In this document: in pieces, positions 47,513-54,870 of the stretch | How positions within the stretch are numbered: position 1 is the stretch's first letter | Layout: every line of letters begins with the position of its first letter | Assembly (NCBI GenBank): GCA_023412655.1 | Contig: JAEYNH010000072.1 | Coordinates: 1-57,770, forward strand | DNA length: 57,770 nt | Origin: Pseudomonadota bacterium | GTDB taxonomy: Bacteria; Pseudomonadota; Alphaproteobacteria; Caulobacterales; Caulobacteraceae | Direction of reading: 5' to 3' | Notes under the pieces: model-generated | Told to the model about the DNA's origin: nothing | Databases searched by the model: none | What the model saw: the letters and a program-made list of their open reading frames with translations, nothing else | Translations under genes and position numbers: made by a program

Positions 47513-47519
47513 AGGACGG

Positions 47520-48824
47520 TCAGTTCCCGCCGCTGGACAGGAAGTCGAGGGCGGTCAGCACCTGGGCGCGGACACCGACCTCCATGGCCCCTTCATCGAC
47601 CACGTCGAAGAAGGGTGAGTGGTTGACCCCGGGCGGGTTGCCGATGGTCAGGTCGTAGAACAGGCCAGGGACCTTCTGCTGGTAGTACGAGAAGTCCTCG
47701 GCGCCGGTGATGTAGTCGATGTCGTCCTTGATCCGGCCGCCGGCGGCGCGGGCCAGCGTCGGCTTCATCCTGGCGGTGAGCGCGGGGTCGTTGGTGGTGA
47801 CCGGGTTGGGCGTGCCCCACTCGATCTGGCCCTTGCCGCCATACCGGGCGGCAATGCTCTCAACTGTCGCCTCTGCCTTGGCCATGATCTGCTTGCGCAA
47901 CTCCGGGTCGAAGGTGCGCAGGGTCCCGGCCAGGGTGAAGTCGTCCGGAATGATGTTGTAGCGGACGCCCCCATGCACGGTGGCCACCGTCAGGATGGTG
48001 GGCGTGCGCGTCACGTTGATCTGGCGCGCAGCAAGCTGGTTGAAGGCCAGCACGATCTCGGCCTGCATCGAGGCGATGTCGATCCCGCTCCAGGGATTGG
48101 CGCCGTGGGTCTGCTTGCCCTTCAGCTTGATCTCGTAACGGTCAGACGCGGCCATCATCGGGCCGGGCCGCCACAGCAGCTGGCCCGGATCGCCCGGCAC
48201 CACATGCAGGCCGAAGATCGCGTCGACCTTTGGGTTCTCGAGCACGCCCTGCTTGACCATCAAGGGGGCGCCACCCTCCTCTCCAGCGGGCGGGCCTTCC
48301 TCGGCCGGCTGGAAGACGAAGACCACCGTGCCCGGGATCTGCTCGCGCATGCCGGCCAGGATCTCGGCCGCGCCCATGAGGATCGCCACGTGCGCATCAT
48401 GGCCGCAGGCGTGCATGACGCCCGTCTCCTGGCCGTTGAAGGTGGTGCGCACCTTGGAGGCGAACGGCAGGCCGGTCTGCTCGGTCACCGGCAGGCCATC
48501 CATGTCGGCGCGGAGCGCCACCACCGGCCCGGGCTTGCCTCCCTTCAGCACACCGACCACGCCGGTCTTGGCGACACCCGTGCGGACCTCGATGCCAAGC
48601 TTCTTCAGGTGGTCCGCCACCAGCTTGGCCGTCCGCACCTCCTGGTTTCCGAGTTCCGGATGCTGGTGGATGTCGCGCCGCCAGGCGACGACCTTGGGCT
48701 GGACCTTCTGGGCTGCGGCGAAGACGGCGGCGTCATACGGTCCGGCCGCCTCCTGGGCCCGCGCCGGCACGCCAGCGGTCAGCGCCAGCGCCATAGCTGC
48801 GCCTGCAATCCAGTAAGCTCTCAT
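47520..48824 (-). CDS. Exported M20-family amidohydrolase
   Basis: The 434-residue protein has a signal peptide (MRAYWIAGAAMALALTAGVPARA), then RRDIHQHPELGNQE, metal-binding HACGHDAHVAILMGAAEIL, the acid pair in FVFQPAEEGPP, GLHVVPGDPGQL and TGAEDFSYYQQKVPG, the pattern of the amidohydrolase/carboxypeptidase Ss1 subgroup that removes acyl or amino-acid groups from amides. It acts in the periplasm. The substrate is unknown. It is 20 nt downstream of the anmK stop on the same strand, so cotranscription is possible. Confidence 0.9.
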   Translation of the reverse strand: MRAYWIAGAAMALALTAGVPARAQEAAGPYDAAVFAAAQKVQPKVVAWRRDIHQHPELGNQEVRTAKLVADHLKKLGIEVRTGVAKTGVVGVLKGGKPGPVVALRADMDGLPVTEQTGLPFASKVRTTFNGQETGVMHACGHDAHVAILMGAAEILAGMREQIPGTVVFVFQPAEEGPPAGEEGGAPLMVKQGVLENPKVDAIFGLHVVPGDPGQLLWRPGPMMAASDRYEIKLKGKQTHGANPWSGIDIASMQAEIVLAFNQLAARQINVTRTPTILTVATVHGGVRYNIIPDDFTLAGTLRTFDPELRKQIMAKAEATVESIAARYGGKGQIEWGTPNPVTTNDPALTARMKPTLARAAGGRIKDDIDYITGAEDFSYYQQKVPGLFYDLTIGNPPGVNHSPFFDVVDEGAMEVGVRAQVLTALDFLSSGGN

Positions 48825-48843
48825 GCCTTCCCCCTCATTTTCC

Positions 48844-49950
48844 TCAGAATTCTACGATGCGCCCGCCCGTGATCGGCTGGTCCACGCCCGTGGTGCCTGG
48901 AAACGAGATCGGCAGGCCTCGCGCCGTTCGGGCCGCCAGATAGGCGAAGGCTTCGGCCTCGATGGCGTCACCGCGCCACCCGTGGTCTTCCGCCGAGGTG
49001 ACAGGCGCCGGAAGGCGCTCCGCCAGCGCCCGCATGATCTCGGGATTGTGTCGGCCGCCCCCGGTGACGATCACCCCGCTGGGCGTCGCTCCCATCAGCT
49101 CGAACCCGCGTTTCACGGCCTCTGCGGTGAAGGCCACCAGGGTCGCCGCCGCGTCCTCGAGCGACAGCCGGTCCAACGGCTCCATCGAGAAGTCGTAGCG
49201 GTCGAGCGATTTGGGCGGCGGCGCCTCGAAATAGGGGTGGGCGAGCAACGCCCGCACCACGGCCTCGTCAGAACGGCCTACGCTGGCGTAACGGCCGCCG
49301 GCGTCATACCGACCCGCCCCCCGCGCCTGCACCAGCAGGTCGATCATGCCGTTGCCGGGACCTGTGTCGAAGGCGGCGATCTCGTTCCCGCCGTTCCAGA
49401 AGGTGACATTAGCCACGCCCCCCACGTTCAGCACCGCCAAGGGAGCCTGGAGGCCTGAGGCCTGCGCCCGCGCCAGGTGATAGACGGGCGCCAAGGGCGC
49501 GCCTTCGCCGCCGGAGGCGACATCCGCCGTGCGGAAGTCATGCGCCACCGGCCGTCCAGTAAGCTTGGCCAGCAGGGCCGCGTCTCCCAACTGCACCGTG
49601 CGCCCCACCTGCCCCGGCTTGGGCCGCTCATGCAGCACCGTCTGACCGTGCATGCCCAAGAGGTCGAGGTCGTCCCAGGTGAGACCGTGCTCCGCGATGA
49701 ATGATTGGGCGGCGGCGAAGTGCTCCCGCGCCACCACCTCCCGCGCCTGTGCGAAGATGGCGGGTTCAGGCTCCCCCCGCGCCCACTTCAGGGCCTGATG
49801 AGTCGCGTCCAGCAGGAGGTCCCGGGTGGCGTCGGTCAGCTTGCGCTCGCCGGCCGGCCCAAAGGCCTGGATCGCCTCGCCGTCAGTCTCCAGCACCGCC
49901 ATGTCGACGGCGTCGAGGGAGGTCCCCGTCATGAATCCCAGCACGCGCAT
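48844..49950 (-). CDS. anmK: Anhydro-N-acetylmuramic acid kinase
   Basis: AnmK phosphorylates anhydro-MurNAc during peptidoglycan recycling, giving MurNAc-6-phosphate. The 368-residue protein has GFMTGTSLDAVDMA, LDLLGMHGQTVLHERP, VLNVGGVANVTFW, FDTGPGNGMIDLLV and VIVTGGGRHNPEIM, all conserved in the family. It is divergent from tyrS, an arrangement known from other alphaproteobacteria. The ATG is at 49950 and the 177-nt gap upstream is discussed with tyrS. Confidence 0.95.
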   Translation of the reverse strand: MRVLGFMTGTSLDAVDMAVLETDGEAIQAFGPAGERKLTDATRDLLLDATHQALKWARGEPEPAIFAQAREVVAREHFAAAQSFIAEHGLTWDDLDLLGMHGQTVLHERPKPGQVGRTVQLGDAALLAKLTGRPVAHDFRTADVASGGEGAPLAPVYHLARAQASGLQAPLAVLNVGGVANVTFWNGGNEIAAFDTGPGNGMIDLLVQARGAGRYDAGGRYASVGRSDEAVVRALLAHPYFEAPPPKSLDRYDFSMEPLDRLSLEDAAATLVAFTAEAVKRGFELMGATPSGVIVTGGGRHNPEIMRALAERLPAPVTSAEDHGWRGDAIEAEAFAYLAARTARGLPISFPGTTGVDQPITGGRIVEF

Positions 49951-49955
49951 TCAGC

Positions 49956-49985
49956 TTGACTGCCACGCCCGCTCGCCCGTAGCTA
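49956..49985 (+). promoter_or_regulatory. Possible promoter for the tyrS transcript
   Basis: TTGACT (49956-49961), 18 nt, then TAGCTA (49980-49985) would start transcription around 49991, exactly at the ATG of the short tyrosine-containing leader frame. Leaderless starts are common in Caulobacter. The -10 is only fair. Confidence 0.35.
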
Positions 49986-49990
49986 GCCGC

Positions 49991-50038
49991 ATGATCGGAT
50001 CGCGCCCCCTGACCGGCCGCTATTACCGCCTGCCCTAG
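49991..50038 (+). CDS. Candidate leader peptide with tandem tyrosine codons before tyrS
   Basis: A 15-codon frame reads MIGSRPLTGRYYRLP and stops at TAG (50036-50038). The codons TAT TAC at 50021-50026 put two tyrosines together, 90 nt upstream of the tyrosyl-tRNA synthetase gene. A short hairpin CCTGC/GCAGG spans its stop, and GCAGGC can instead pair with GCCTGC downstream. The layout resembles amino-acid attenuation. There is no ribosome-binding site, so it would have to be leaderless. Two tyrosines are few for attenuation, and chance cannot be excluded. Confidence 0.3.
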   Translation: MIGSRPLTGRYYRLP

Positions 50039-50070
50039 CGCAGGCCCGATCGTTCGCGCCTGCCCTCTCC

Positions 50071-50107
50071 GGCCGGCGCCCCTTCCAGAGACAGCAGGAC
50101 GCCGGCC
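50071..50107 (+). promoter_or_regulatory. Terminator- or attenuator-like hairpin before tyrS
   Basis: The 8-bp stem GGCCGGCG (50071-50078) with CGCCGGCC (50100-50107) and a 21-nt loop is followed by CTTCCCC and then the tyrS ribosome-binding site (AAAGGAG at 50115). The left arm could alternatively pair with CCGGCC at 50013-50018 inside the short leader frame. Confidence 0.35.
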
Positions 50108-50127
50108 CTTCCCCAAAGGAGCCCGCC

Positions 50128-51450
50128 ATGTCCCTCGAAATCCGCGCCTCCGACGTGCTAGAGCCCGGCCACCAAAGTCCTGCGAGTCCCCCCATGTCCG
50201 AGCCCGCCTTCAAGTCCGAGTTCCTGAAGACACTGCAGGCCCGCGGCTACATCCACCAGATCAGCCATCCCGAGGAACTCGACGAGGCCGCCGCCAAGGG
50301 CGTCGTGCCCGCCTACATCGGGTTCGACGCCACCGCCACATCGCTGCACGTCGGCAGCCTGATCCAGATCATGATGCTGCGCCGGTTGCAGCAGGCCGGG
50401 CACAAGCCCGTCGTGCTGATGGGCGGCGGCACCACCAAGGTGGGCGACCCCAGCTTCAAGGACACTCAGCGCCCGTTCTTAACGGACGAGAAGATCGCCG
50501 AGAACCTGGCGGGCATCCGCACCGTCTTCGAGAAGTTCCTGACCTTCGGCGACGGGCCCACCGACGCAGTGATGGTCAACAACGATGATTGGCTATCGAA
50601 GCTCGGCTACCTTGAGTTCCTGCGTGAGTTCGGCCCGCACTTCACCGTCAACCGCATGCTGACGTTCGATTCCGTCCGCCTGCGACTCGAGCGCGAGCAG
50701 CCGCTGACCTTCCTCGAATTCAACTACATGCTGATGCAGGCCGTCGATTTCCGGCATCTCAACCGGACCATGGGCGTGCAGCTGCAGATGGGTGGCTCCG
50801 ACCAGTGGGGCAACATCATCAATGGCGTGGAGCTGGTCCGGCGGATGGACCAGAAGGCGGCGTTCGCCCTCACCACTCCGCTGCTCACCACCGCCTCGGG
50901 CGCCAAGATGGGCAAGACCGCCCAGGGCGCCGTGTGGCTCAACGCCGATCTGCTCAGCCCCTACGACTACTGGCAGTTCTGGCGCAACACCGAGGACGCC
51001 GACGTTGGCCGCTTCCTGCGCCTGTTCACCGATCTGCCGCTCGACGAGATCGTCCGGCTGGAGGCTCTCCAGGGCGCCGAGATCAATGAGGCCAAGAAGG
51101 TCCTAGCCAACGAAGCCACCCGGATGCTGCACGGCTCCGAGGCCACACAGGCCGCAGAGGCCGCGGCGCGGGCCGCGTTCGAGGAAGGCCGCCTGTCCGG
51201 CGACCTGCCGACCCATGAGGTGAACCGCGCCGACCTCGAGGCCGGGATCGCCCTGGCGGCCCTGGCGGCTGACGCCGGGCTTGCGTCCTCCCGGGGCGAG
51301 GCCCGTCGGCTCGCGCAAGGTGGCGGCCTTCGGCTCAACGACCAGCAGGTCACCGATGGCGCCAGGATCGTGACAGCCGCGGACCTCGTCGATGGCGTGG
51401 CGAAGCTGGCTGCCGGCAAGAAGAAGATCGTGCTGGTGAAGCCGGTCTGA
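50128..51450 (+). CDS. tyrS: Tyrosyl-tRNA synthetase
   Basis: TyrS charges tRNA-Tyr with tyrosine. The protein has the HIGH-type motif HVGS (74-77), YIGFDATATSLHVGSL, GGSDQWGNI, the KMSKS-type loop AKMGKTAQGAVW and a C-terminal S4-like domain (RGEARRLAQGGGLRLNDQQV). The ATG at 50128 has AAAGGAG at good spacing and gives 440 residues. A second in-frame ATG at 50194 gives about 418 residues, closer to family length, but has a weak ribosome-binding site; the first 22 codons also use rarer codons. It is followed by bcp 11 nt later. Confidence 0.93.
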   Translation: MSLEIRASDVLEPGHQSPASPPMSEPAFKSEFLKTLQARGYIHQISHPEELDEAAAKGVVPAYIGFDATATSLHVGSLIQIMMLRRLQQAGHKPVVLMGGGTTKVGDPSFKDTQRPFLTDEKIAENLAGIRTVFEKFLTFGDGPTDAVMVNNDDWLSKLGYLEFLREFGPHFTVNRMLTFDSVRLRLEREQPLTFLEFNYMLMQAVDFRHLNRTMGVQLQMGGSDQWGNIINGVELVRRMDQKAAFALTTPLLTTASGAKMGKTAQGAVWLNADLLSPYDYWQFWRNTEDADVGRFLRLFTDLPLDEIVRLEALQGAEINEAKKVLANEATRMLHGSEATQAAEAAARAAFEEGRLSGDLPTHEVNRADLEAGIALAALAADAGLASSRGEARRLAQGGGLRLNDQQVTDGARIVTAADLVDGVAKLAAGKKKIVLVKPV

Positions 51451-51461
51451 GGAGCGACGAG

Positions 51462-51923
51462 ATGGCGGACCTGACCGAAGGCGCTGCTGCGCCGGACTTC
51501 GAACTCGACACGGCGGATGGCGTGGTCCGCCTCTCGGACTTCGCCGGCAAGACGCTGGTGCTCTATTTCTATCCCAAGGACGACACGAGCGGCTGTACGC
51601 GCGAGGCGCAGGACTTCACGGCGCTCTCCGCCGACTTCGCGAAGGCGGGAGCGACTGTCCTCGGCGTTTCGAAGGACAGCGTGAAGTCGCATCAGAAGTT
51701 CGCGACCAAGCACAGCCTAGGCATCATCCTGGGTTCGGATCCGGACGGGGCGGTGATCGAACGCTACGGCTCCTGGGTGGAGAAGACCCTCTACGGCCGC
51801 ACCTACATGGGCATCGATCGATCCACCTTCCTGATCCGGGACGGCAAGATCGTGCGGATCTGGCGCAAGGTGCGGGTGCCGAACCACGCGCAGCAGGTGC
51901 TGGAGGCGGCGCAGGCGCTCTGA
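51462..51923 (+). CDS. bcp: Thioredoxin-dependent peroxiredoxin (BCP type)
   Basis: The 153-residue enzyme reduces peroxides. It begins MADLTEGAAAPDFELDTADG and has the peroxidatic cysteine C45 in YPKDDTSGCTREAQDF. The second cysteine found five residues later in E. coli BCP is absent (Q50), so it is a one-Cys type of this branch. It follows tyrS by 11 nt on the same strand and shares its transcript unless an internal promoter is used. A terminator follows. Confidence 0.93.
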   Translation: MADLTEGAAAPDFELDTADGVVRLSDFAGKTLVLYFYPKDDTSGCTREAQDFTALSADFAKAGATVLGVSKDSVKSHQKFATKHSLGIILGSDPDGAVIERYGSWVEKTLYGRTYMGIDRSTFLIRDGKIVRIWRKVRVPNHAQQVLEAAQAL

Positions 51924-51988
51924 CGCTGCTGTGGCCGATTTGCCGCGGTGGTGAACATCCGCGCTCCACCCGCTGGACGAAACTGAAT

Positions 51989-52031
51989 CGGCGCCGCAGC
52001 CTGCGGCTACGCGCCGCTTTCCGTTAATTTT
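51989..52031 (+). terminator. Terminator of the tyrS-bcp unit
   Basis: The stem CGGCGC (51989-51994) with GCGCCG (52011-52016), with an inner CGCAG/CTGCG pair, is followed by CTTTCCGTTAATTTT. The T-rich tract overlaps a TTAA-N7-TCAA sequence. It lies 65 nt after the bcp stop. Confidence 0.55.
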
Positions 52032-52113
52032 ACGTCAAGACGGCTTGCCTCCCCTCAAATTTTGCCCGTAGATCGCCTTCGTCTCTTGGGGCGGGGGCTT
52101 TGCAGCGAAACAC

Positions 52114-53268
52114 ATGACACGCTTGGCGCGACTTCGTGATTCGCTCGATGAGCTGTTTCCGGAGCGGCACCTCTACGTCCGTTCCGGCGGGGCCATGAAG
52201 GCCTTCACCCTCTCCTCTTCCAAACAGATGGCCATCGCAGGCGTGGTCGCCGGAGGCGCGCTGTGGATGGGCGTGTGCACTGCGGCGATGCTGGTGAACC
52301 TGCTCTCGGCCTCGGCCACCGACCGCGAGATCGCCCAGCTGAAGGCGCAGTCCGAGCGCTATGTGGCCGACCGCCAGGCGCGGCTGGACAGCGCCCTCGC
52401 CCGGCTGGACGCGGCGTCCGGCTCCAACGCCGACGTCGCCGCGGCTATGGAGAAGCGGCACGCGGCCCTGGCCCTGCTGCTTACGGACCTGAAGGCCGCG
52501 CCGGGCGCCGCCGACGCCCTGACTCCGGCCATCAACAAGGCCCTCGCCCACGAAGCCGCCAGTCCCACCCGCCGGGTGGAGATGGTGCGGATGGGCCAGG
52601 AGCAGCTTCTGGATGCGGCCGACAGCTTCTCCAGGAGCCGGGCCGACCGCTTGCGGCTCGCGTTCCGCATGGCCGGTCTGACGCCCTCGGCCTTCGTTCC
52701 CAAGAGCGGCTCCCTGGGCGGTCCCCTGATCGAATCCAAGGACCCGCGCGCCCTGGCCGCCGTGCTGGACGTGGACGAGGACTTCGCCGTGCGGATCCAG
52801 CGCGCCGCGCAGGGAGTCTCGGAGGCCCGGGCCCTCGCCGACGCCGTCCAGAACCTGCCCCTGGCGCGGCCCACGACGAACGCCGCCCAGAGCAGCGGGT
52901 TCGGCGTGCGCTTCGACCCGTTCACCCGCCGGCCGGCCTTCCACTCGGGCCTGGACTTCGCTGGCGGCCACGCCACCCCGATCCAGGCCACCGGGCCGGG
53001 CGTGGTCTCGTTCACCGGCCAGCGTCCCGGCTACGGCAAGACCGTCGAGATCGACCACGGCCGGGGCCTGAAGACCCGCTACGCCCACCTGTCCGGCATC
53101 GCCGTCCGGCCGGGCGAGCGCGTGGCCCTGGGACAGAGGATCGGGGCCATGGGCTCGACCGGCCGCTCGACTGGGACCCACCTTCACTATGAGGTATGGG
53201 TGAACGGCCGGGCCCAGAACCCGGGCCGCTTCCTGAAGGCCGGTCAGTATGTTCAGCAAGGCGACTAA
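52114..53268 (+). CDS. M23-family peptidase with N-terminal membrane anchor
   Basis: The 384-residue protein has one membrane segment (about 36-62: KQMAIAGVVAGGALWMGVCTAAMLV), a coiled-coil region of about 130 residues, and a C-terminal lysostaphin-type domain with FHSGLDFAGGHATPI (HxxxD), TRYAHLSGIAV and GTHLHYEVWVNG (HxH), so the catalytic metal site is complete. It should cleave peptidoglycan crosslinks at the inner membrane. It overlaps the bactofilin gene by 20 nt. The same pairing of an M23 enzyme (LmdC) with a bactofilin is reported in Hyphomonas and relatives, where it steers local wall growth. Confidence 0.9.
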   Translation: MTRLARLRDSLDELFPERHLYVRSGGAMKAFTLSSSKQMAIAGVVAGGALWMGVCTAAMLVNLLSASATDREIAQLKAQSERYVADRQARLDSALARLDAASGSNADVAAAMEKRHAALALLLTDLKAAPGAADALTPAINKALAHEAASPTRRVEMVRMGQEQLLDAADSFSRSRADRLRLAFRMAGLTPSAFVPKSGSLGGPLIESKDPRALAAVLDVDEDFAVRIQRAAQGVSEARALADAVQNLPLARPTTNAAQSSGFGVRFDPFTRRPAFHSGLDFAGGHATPIQATGPGVVSFTGQRPGYGKTVEIDHGRGLKTRYAHLSGIAVRPGERVALGQRIGAMGSTGRSTGTHLHYEVWVNGRAQNPGRFLKAGQYVQQGD

Positions 53269-53665
53269 GGCTTCCGAACCCGCCGCCGCCGGCGCCCAGT
53301 CCCGTAAGACCGCAGTCGCGTCCCTGATCGCCGCCGAGGTGGCGATCCGCGGCGACATCGTCACCGCGGGCGACGTCCATCTGGACGGAGGCGTCGAGGG
53401 CGACATCGCCGCCGGACGACTGACCCTGGGCGAGACCGGCTGGGTCCAGGGCGCGGTGAGCGCCGAGGCAGTCGAGATCCGCGGCCGGGTGACCGGTTCG
53501 ATCACGGCCCGCCAGGTGAAGCTCTGCGCCTCGGCCCGGGTGGACGGGGACATCCGCCACGCCGAGCTGTCGATCGAGGCCGGCGCCCACTTCGAGGGGC
53601 GCAGCCTGGTTCTGGCCCCCGCCGCGGCCGCCGAACCCCTGCTGATCGCCGAGGCGGCGGAGTAG
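53249..53665 (+). CDS. Bactofilin
   Basis: The 138-residue protein has a short disordered start and a central beta-helix of repeated hydrophobic positions (VAIRGDIVTAGDVHLDGGVE, then GDIAAGRLTLGETGWVQGAV and GRVTGSITARQVKLCASARV). This DUF583/bactofilin fold polymerises without nucleotide. Bactofilins form membrane-bound scaffolds; in Caulobacter BacA/BacB recruit PbpC to the stalk. The start at 53249 lies inside the M23 gene, so the two are coupled. Whether it is the BacA or BacB type is not clear. It converges on prfB with a 4-nt gap. Confidence 0.9.
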   Translation: MFSKATKASEPAAAGAQSRKTAVASLIAAEVAIRGDIVTAGDVHLDGGVEGDIAAGRLTLGETGWVQGAVSAEAVEIRGRVTGSITARQVKLCASARVDGDIRHAELSIEAGAHFEGRSLVLAPAAAAEPLLIAEAAE

Positions 53666-53669
53666 CCCC

Positions 53670-54789
53670 TTAGGCCGCGGCGTCCCGGGTCGCCCCGACC
53701 CGCTGGGCCAGGGCCGCGCCCATGAACTGGTCGAGGTCGCCGTCCAGCACGCCCGCGGTGTCCGAGGTCTCCACCTCGGTCCGCAGATCCTTCACCATCT
53801 GGTACGGCTGGAGGACGTAGCTGCGGATCTGGTGGCCCCAGCCGATGTCGGTCTTCTGGTCCTCGATGGCCGCCTGGGCGGCCTCGCGCTTCTCCAGCTC
53901 CAGCTCGTAGAGACGGGCGCGCAGCATCTTCCAGGCCTGTTCGCGGTTCTGGTGCTGCGAGCGCTGGGTCTGGCAGGCCACGGCGATGCCGGTGGGGATG
54001 TGCGTCAGGCGCACGGCCGAGTCGGTCTTGTTGACGTGCTGGCCGCCCGCGCCGGAGGCGCGGTAGGTGTCGGTGCGCACGTCGGCCGGGTTGATCTCGA
54101 TCTCGATGTTGTCGTCGATGACCGGATAGACCCACACCGAGGCGAAGGAGGTGTGCCGGCGGGCGCTGGAGTCATAGGGGCTGATGCGCACCAGGCGGTG
54201 CACCCCGGCCTCGGTCTTCAGCCAGCCGTAGGCGTTGGTCCCCTTCACCTGCAGGGTCGCCGACTTGATGCCGGCCTGTTCGCCCGACGTCTCCTCGATG
54301 ATGTCGACGCTCATGCCGTGGGCGGTGGCCCAGCGGGTGTACATGCGCAGGAGCATGCCGGCCCAGTCGTTGGACTCGGTGCCGCCGGCGCCGGAGTTGA
54401 TCTCCACGTAGGCGTCGTTGCCGTCGGCCTCGCCCGAGAGCAGCGCCTCGAGTTCGGCGCGGACCGCCCGTTCCTTGATCTCGCGAAGCTGGGCGCGGGC
54501 CTCGTCGAGGGAGGCCTCGTCGCCCTCCTCGTCCGCCAGTTCGGCATAGCCGAGGGCGTCGGCGAGGTCGCGTTCGAGCGCGCGCACCGCCTCGACCTGG
54601 CCGGCCAGGCGGGAGCGTTCACGGGAGACGGCCTGGGCCTCGTCGGGATTGTTCCAGAGGGTCGGATCCTCGACCCGGGCGTTCAGCTCATCGAGCTTTC
54701 GGAGCGCTGGCTCCCAGTCAAAGACGCCTCCTGAGCAGTTCAACCGACTGCTCGATGTCGGCCTTGGCGGCCTCGACATCCAATCTCAT
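53670..54789 (-). CDS. prfB: Peptide chain release factor 2, with programmed +1 frameshift
   Basis: RF2 ends translation at UGA and UAA. Translation begins at ATG 54789 (MRLDVEAAKADIEQSVELLR, then RRL) and meets an in-frame TGA at 54718-54720 after 23 codons. Shifting +1 at CTTTGAC continues as DWEPALRKLDEL to the end, for about 372 residues in all. The catalytic GGQ is in ASGAGGQHVNKTDSAVRL. The codon-recognition SPF motif reads SPY here (VRISPYDSSARRHTSF), a variant I believe is common in alphaproteobacteria. It follows mrcA on the same strand after 81 nt. Confidence 0.95.
54718..54732 (-). promoter_or_regulatory. prfB programmed +1 frameshift site
   Basis: The minus strand reads AGGAGG (54727-54732), CGT, CTT TGA C: an internal Shine-Dalgarno-like sequence three bases before the slippery CTT-TGA-C. 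This is the standard RF2 autoregulatory signal. When RF2 is scarce, the ribosome pauses at TGA and slips +1. Confidence 0.93.
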
Positions 54790-54870
54790 GGGACACTCCA
54801 GATCTCAGGCCGGCCGAGATAGTCCGCGCCGGACCTCACGACAAGGCGGGCGTTCAGAAAAGGCCGGGGT

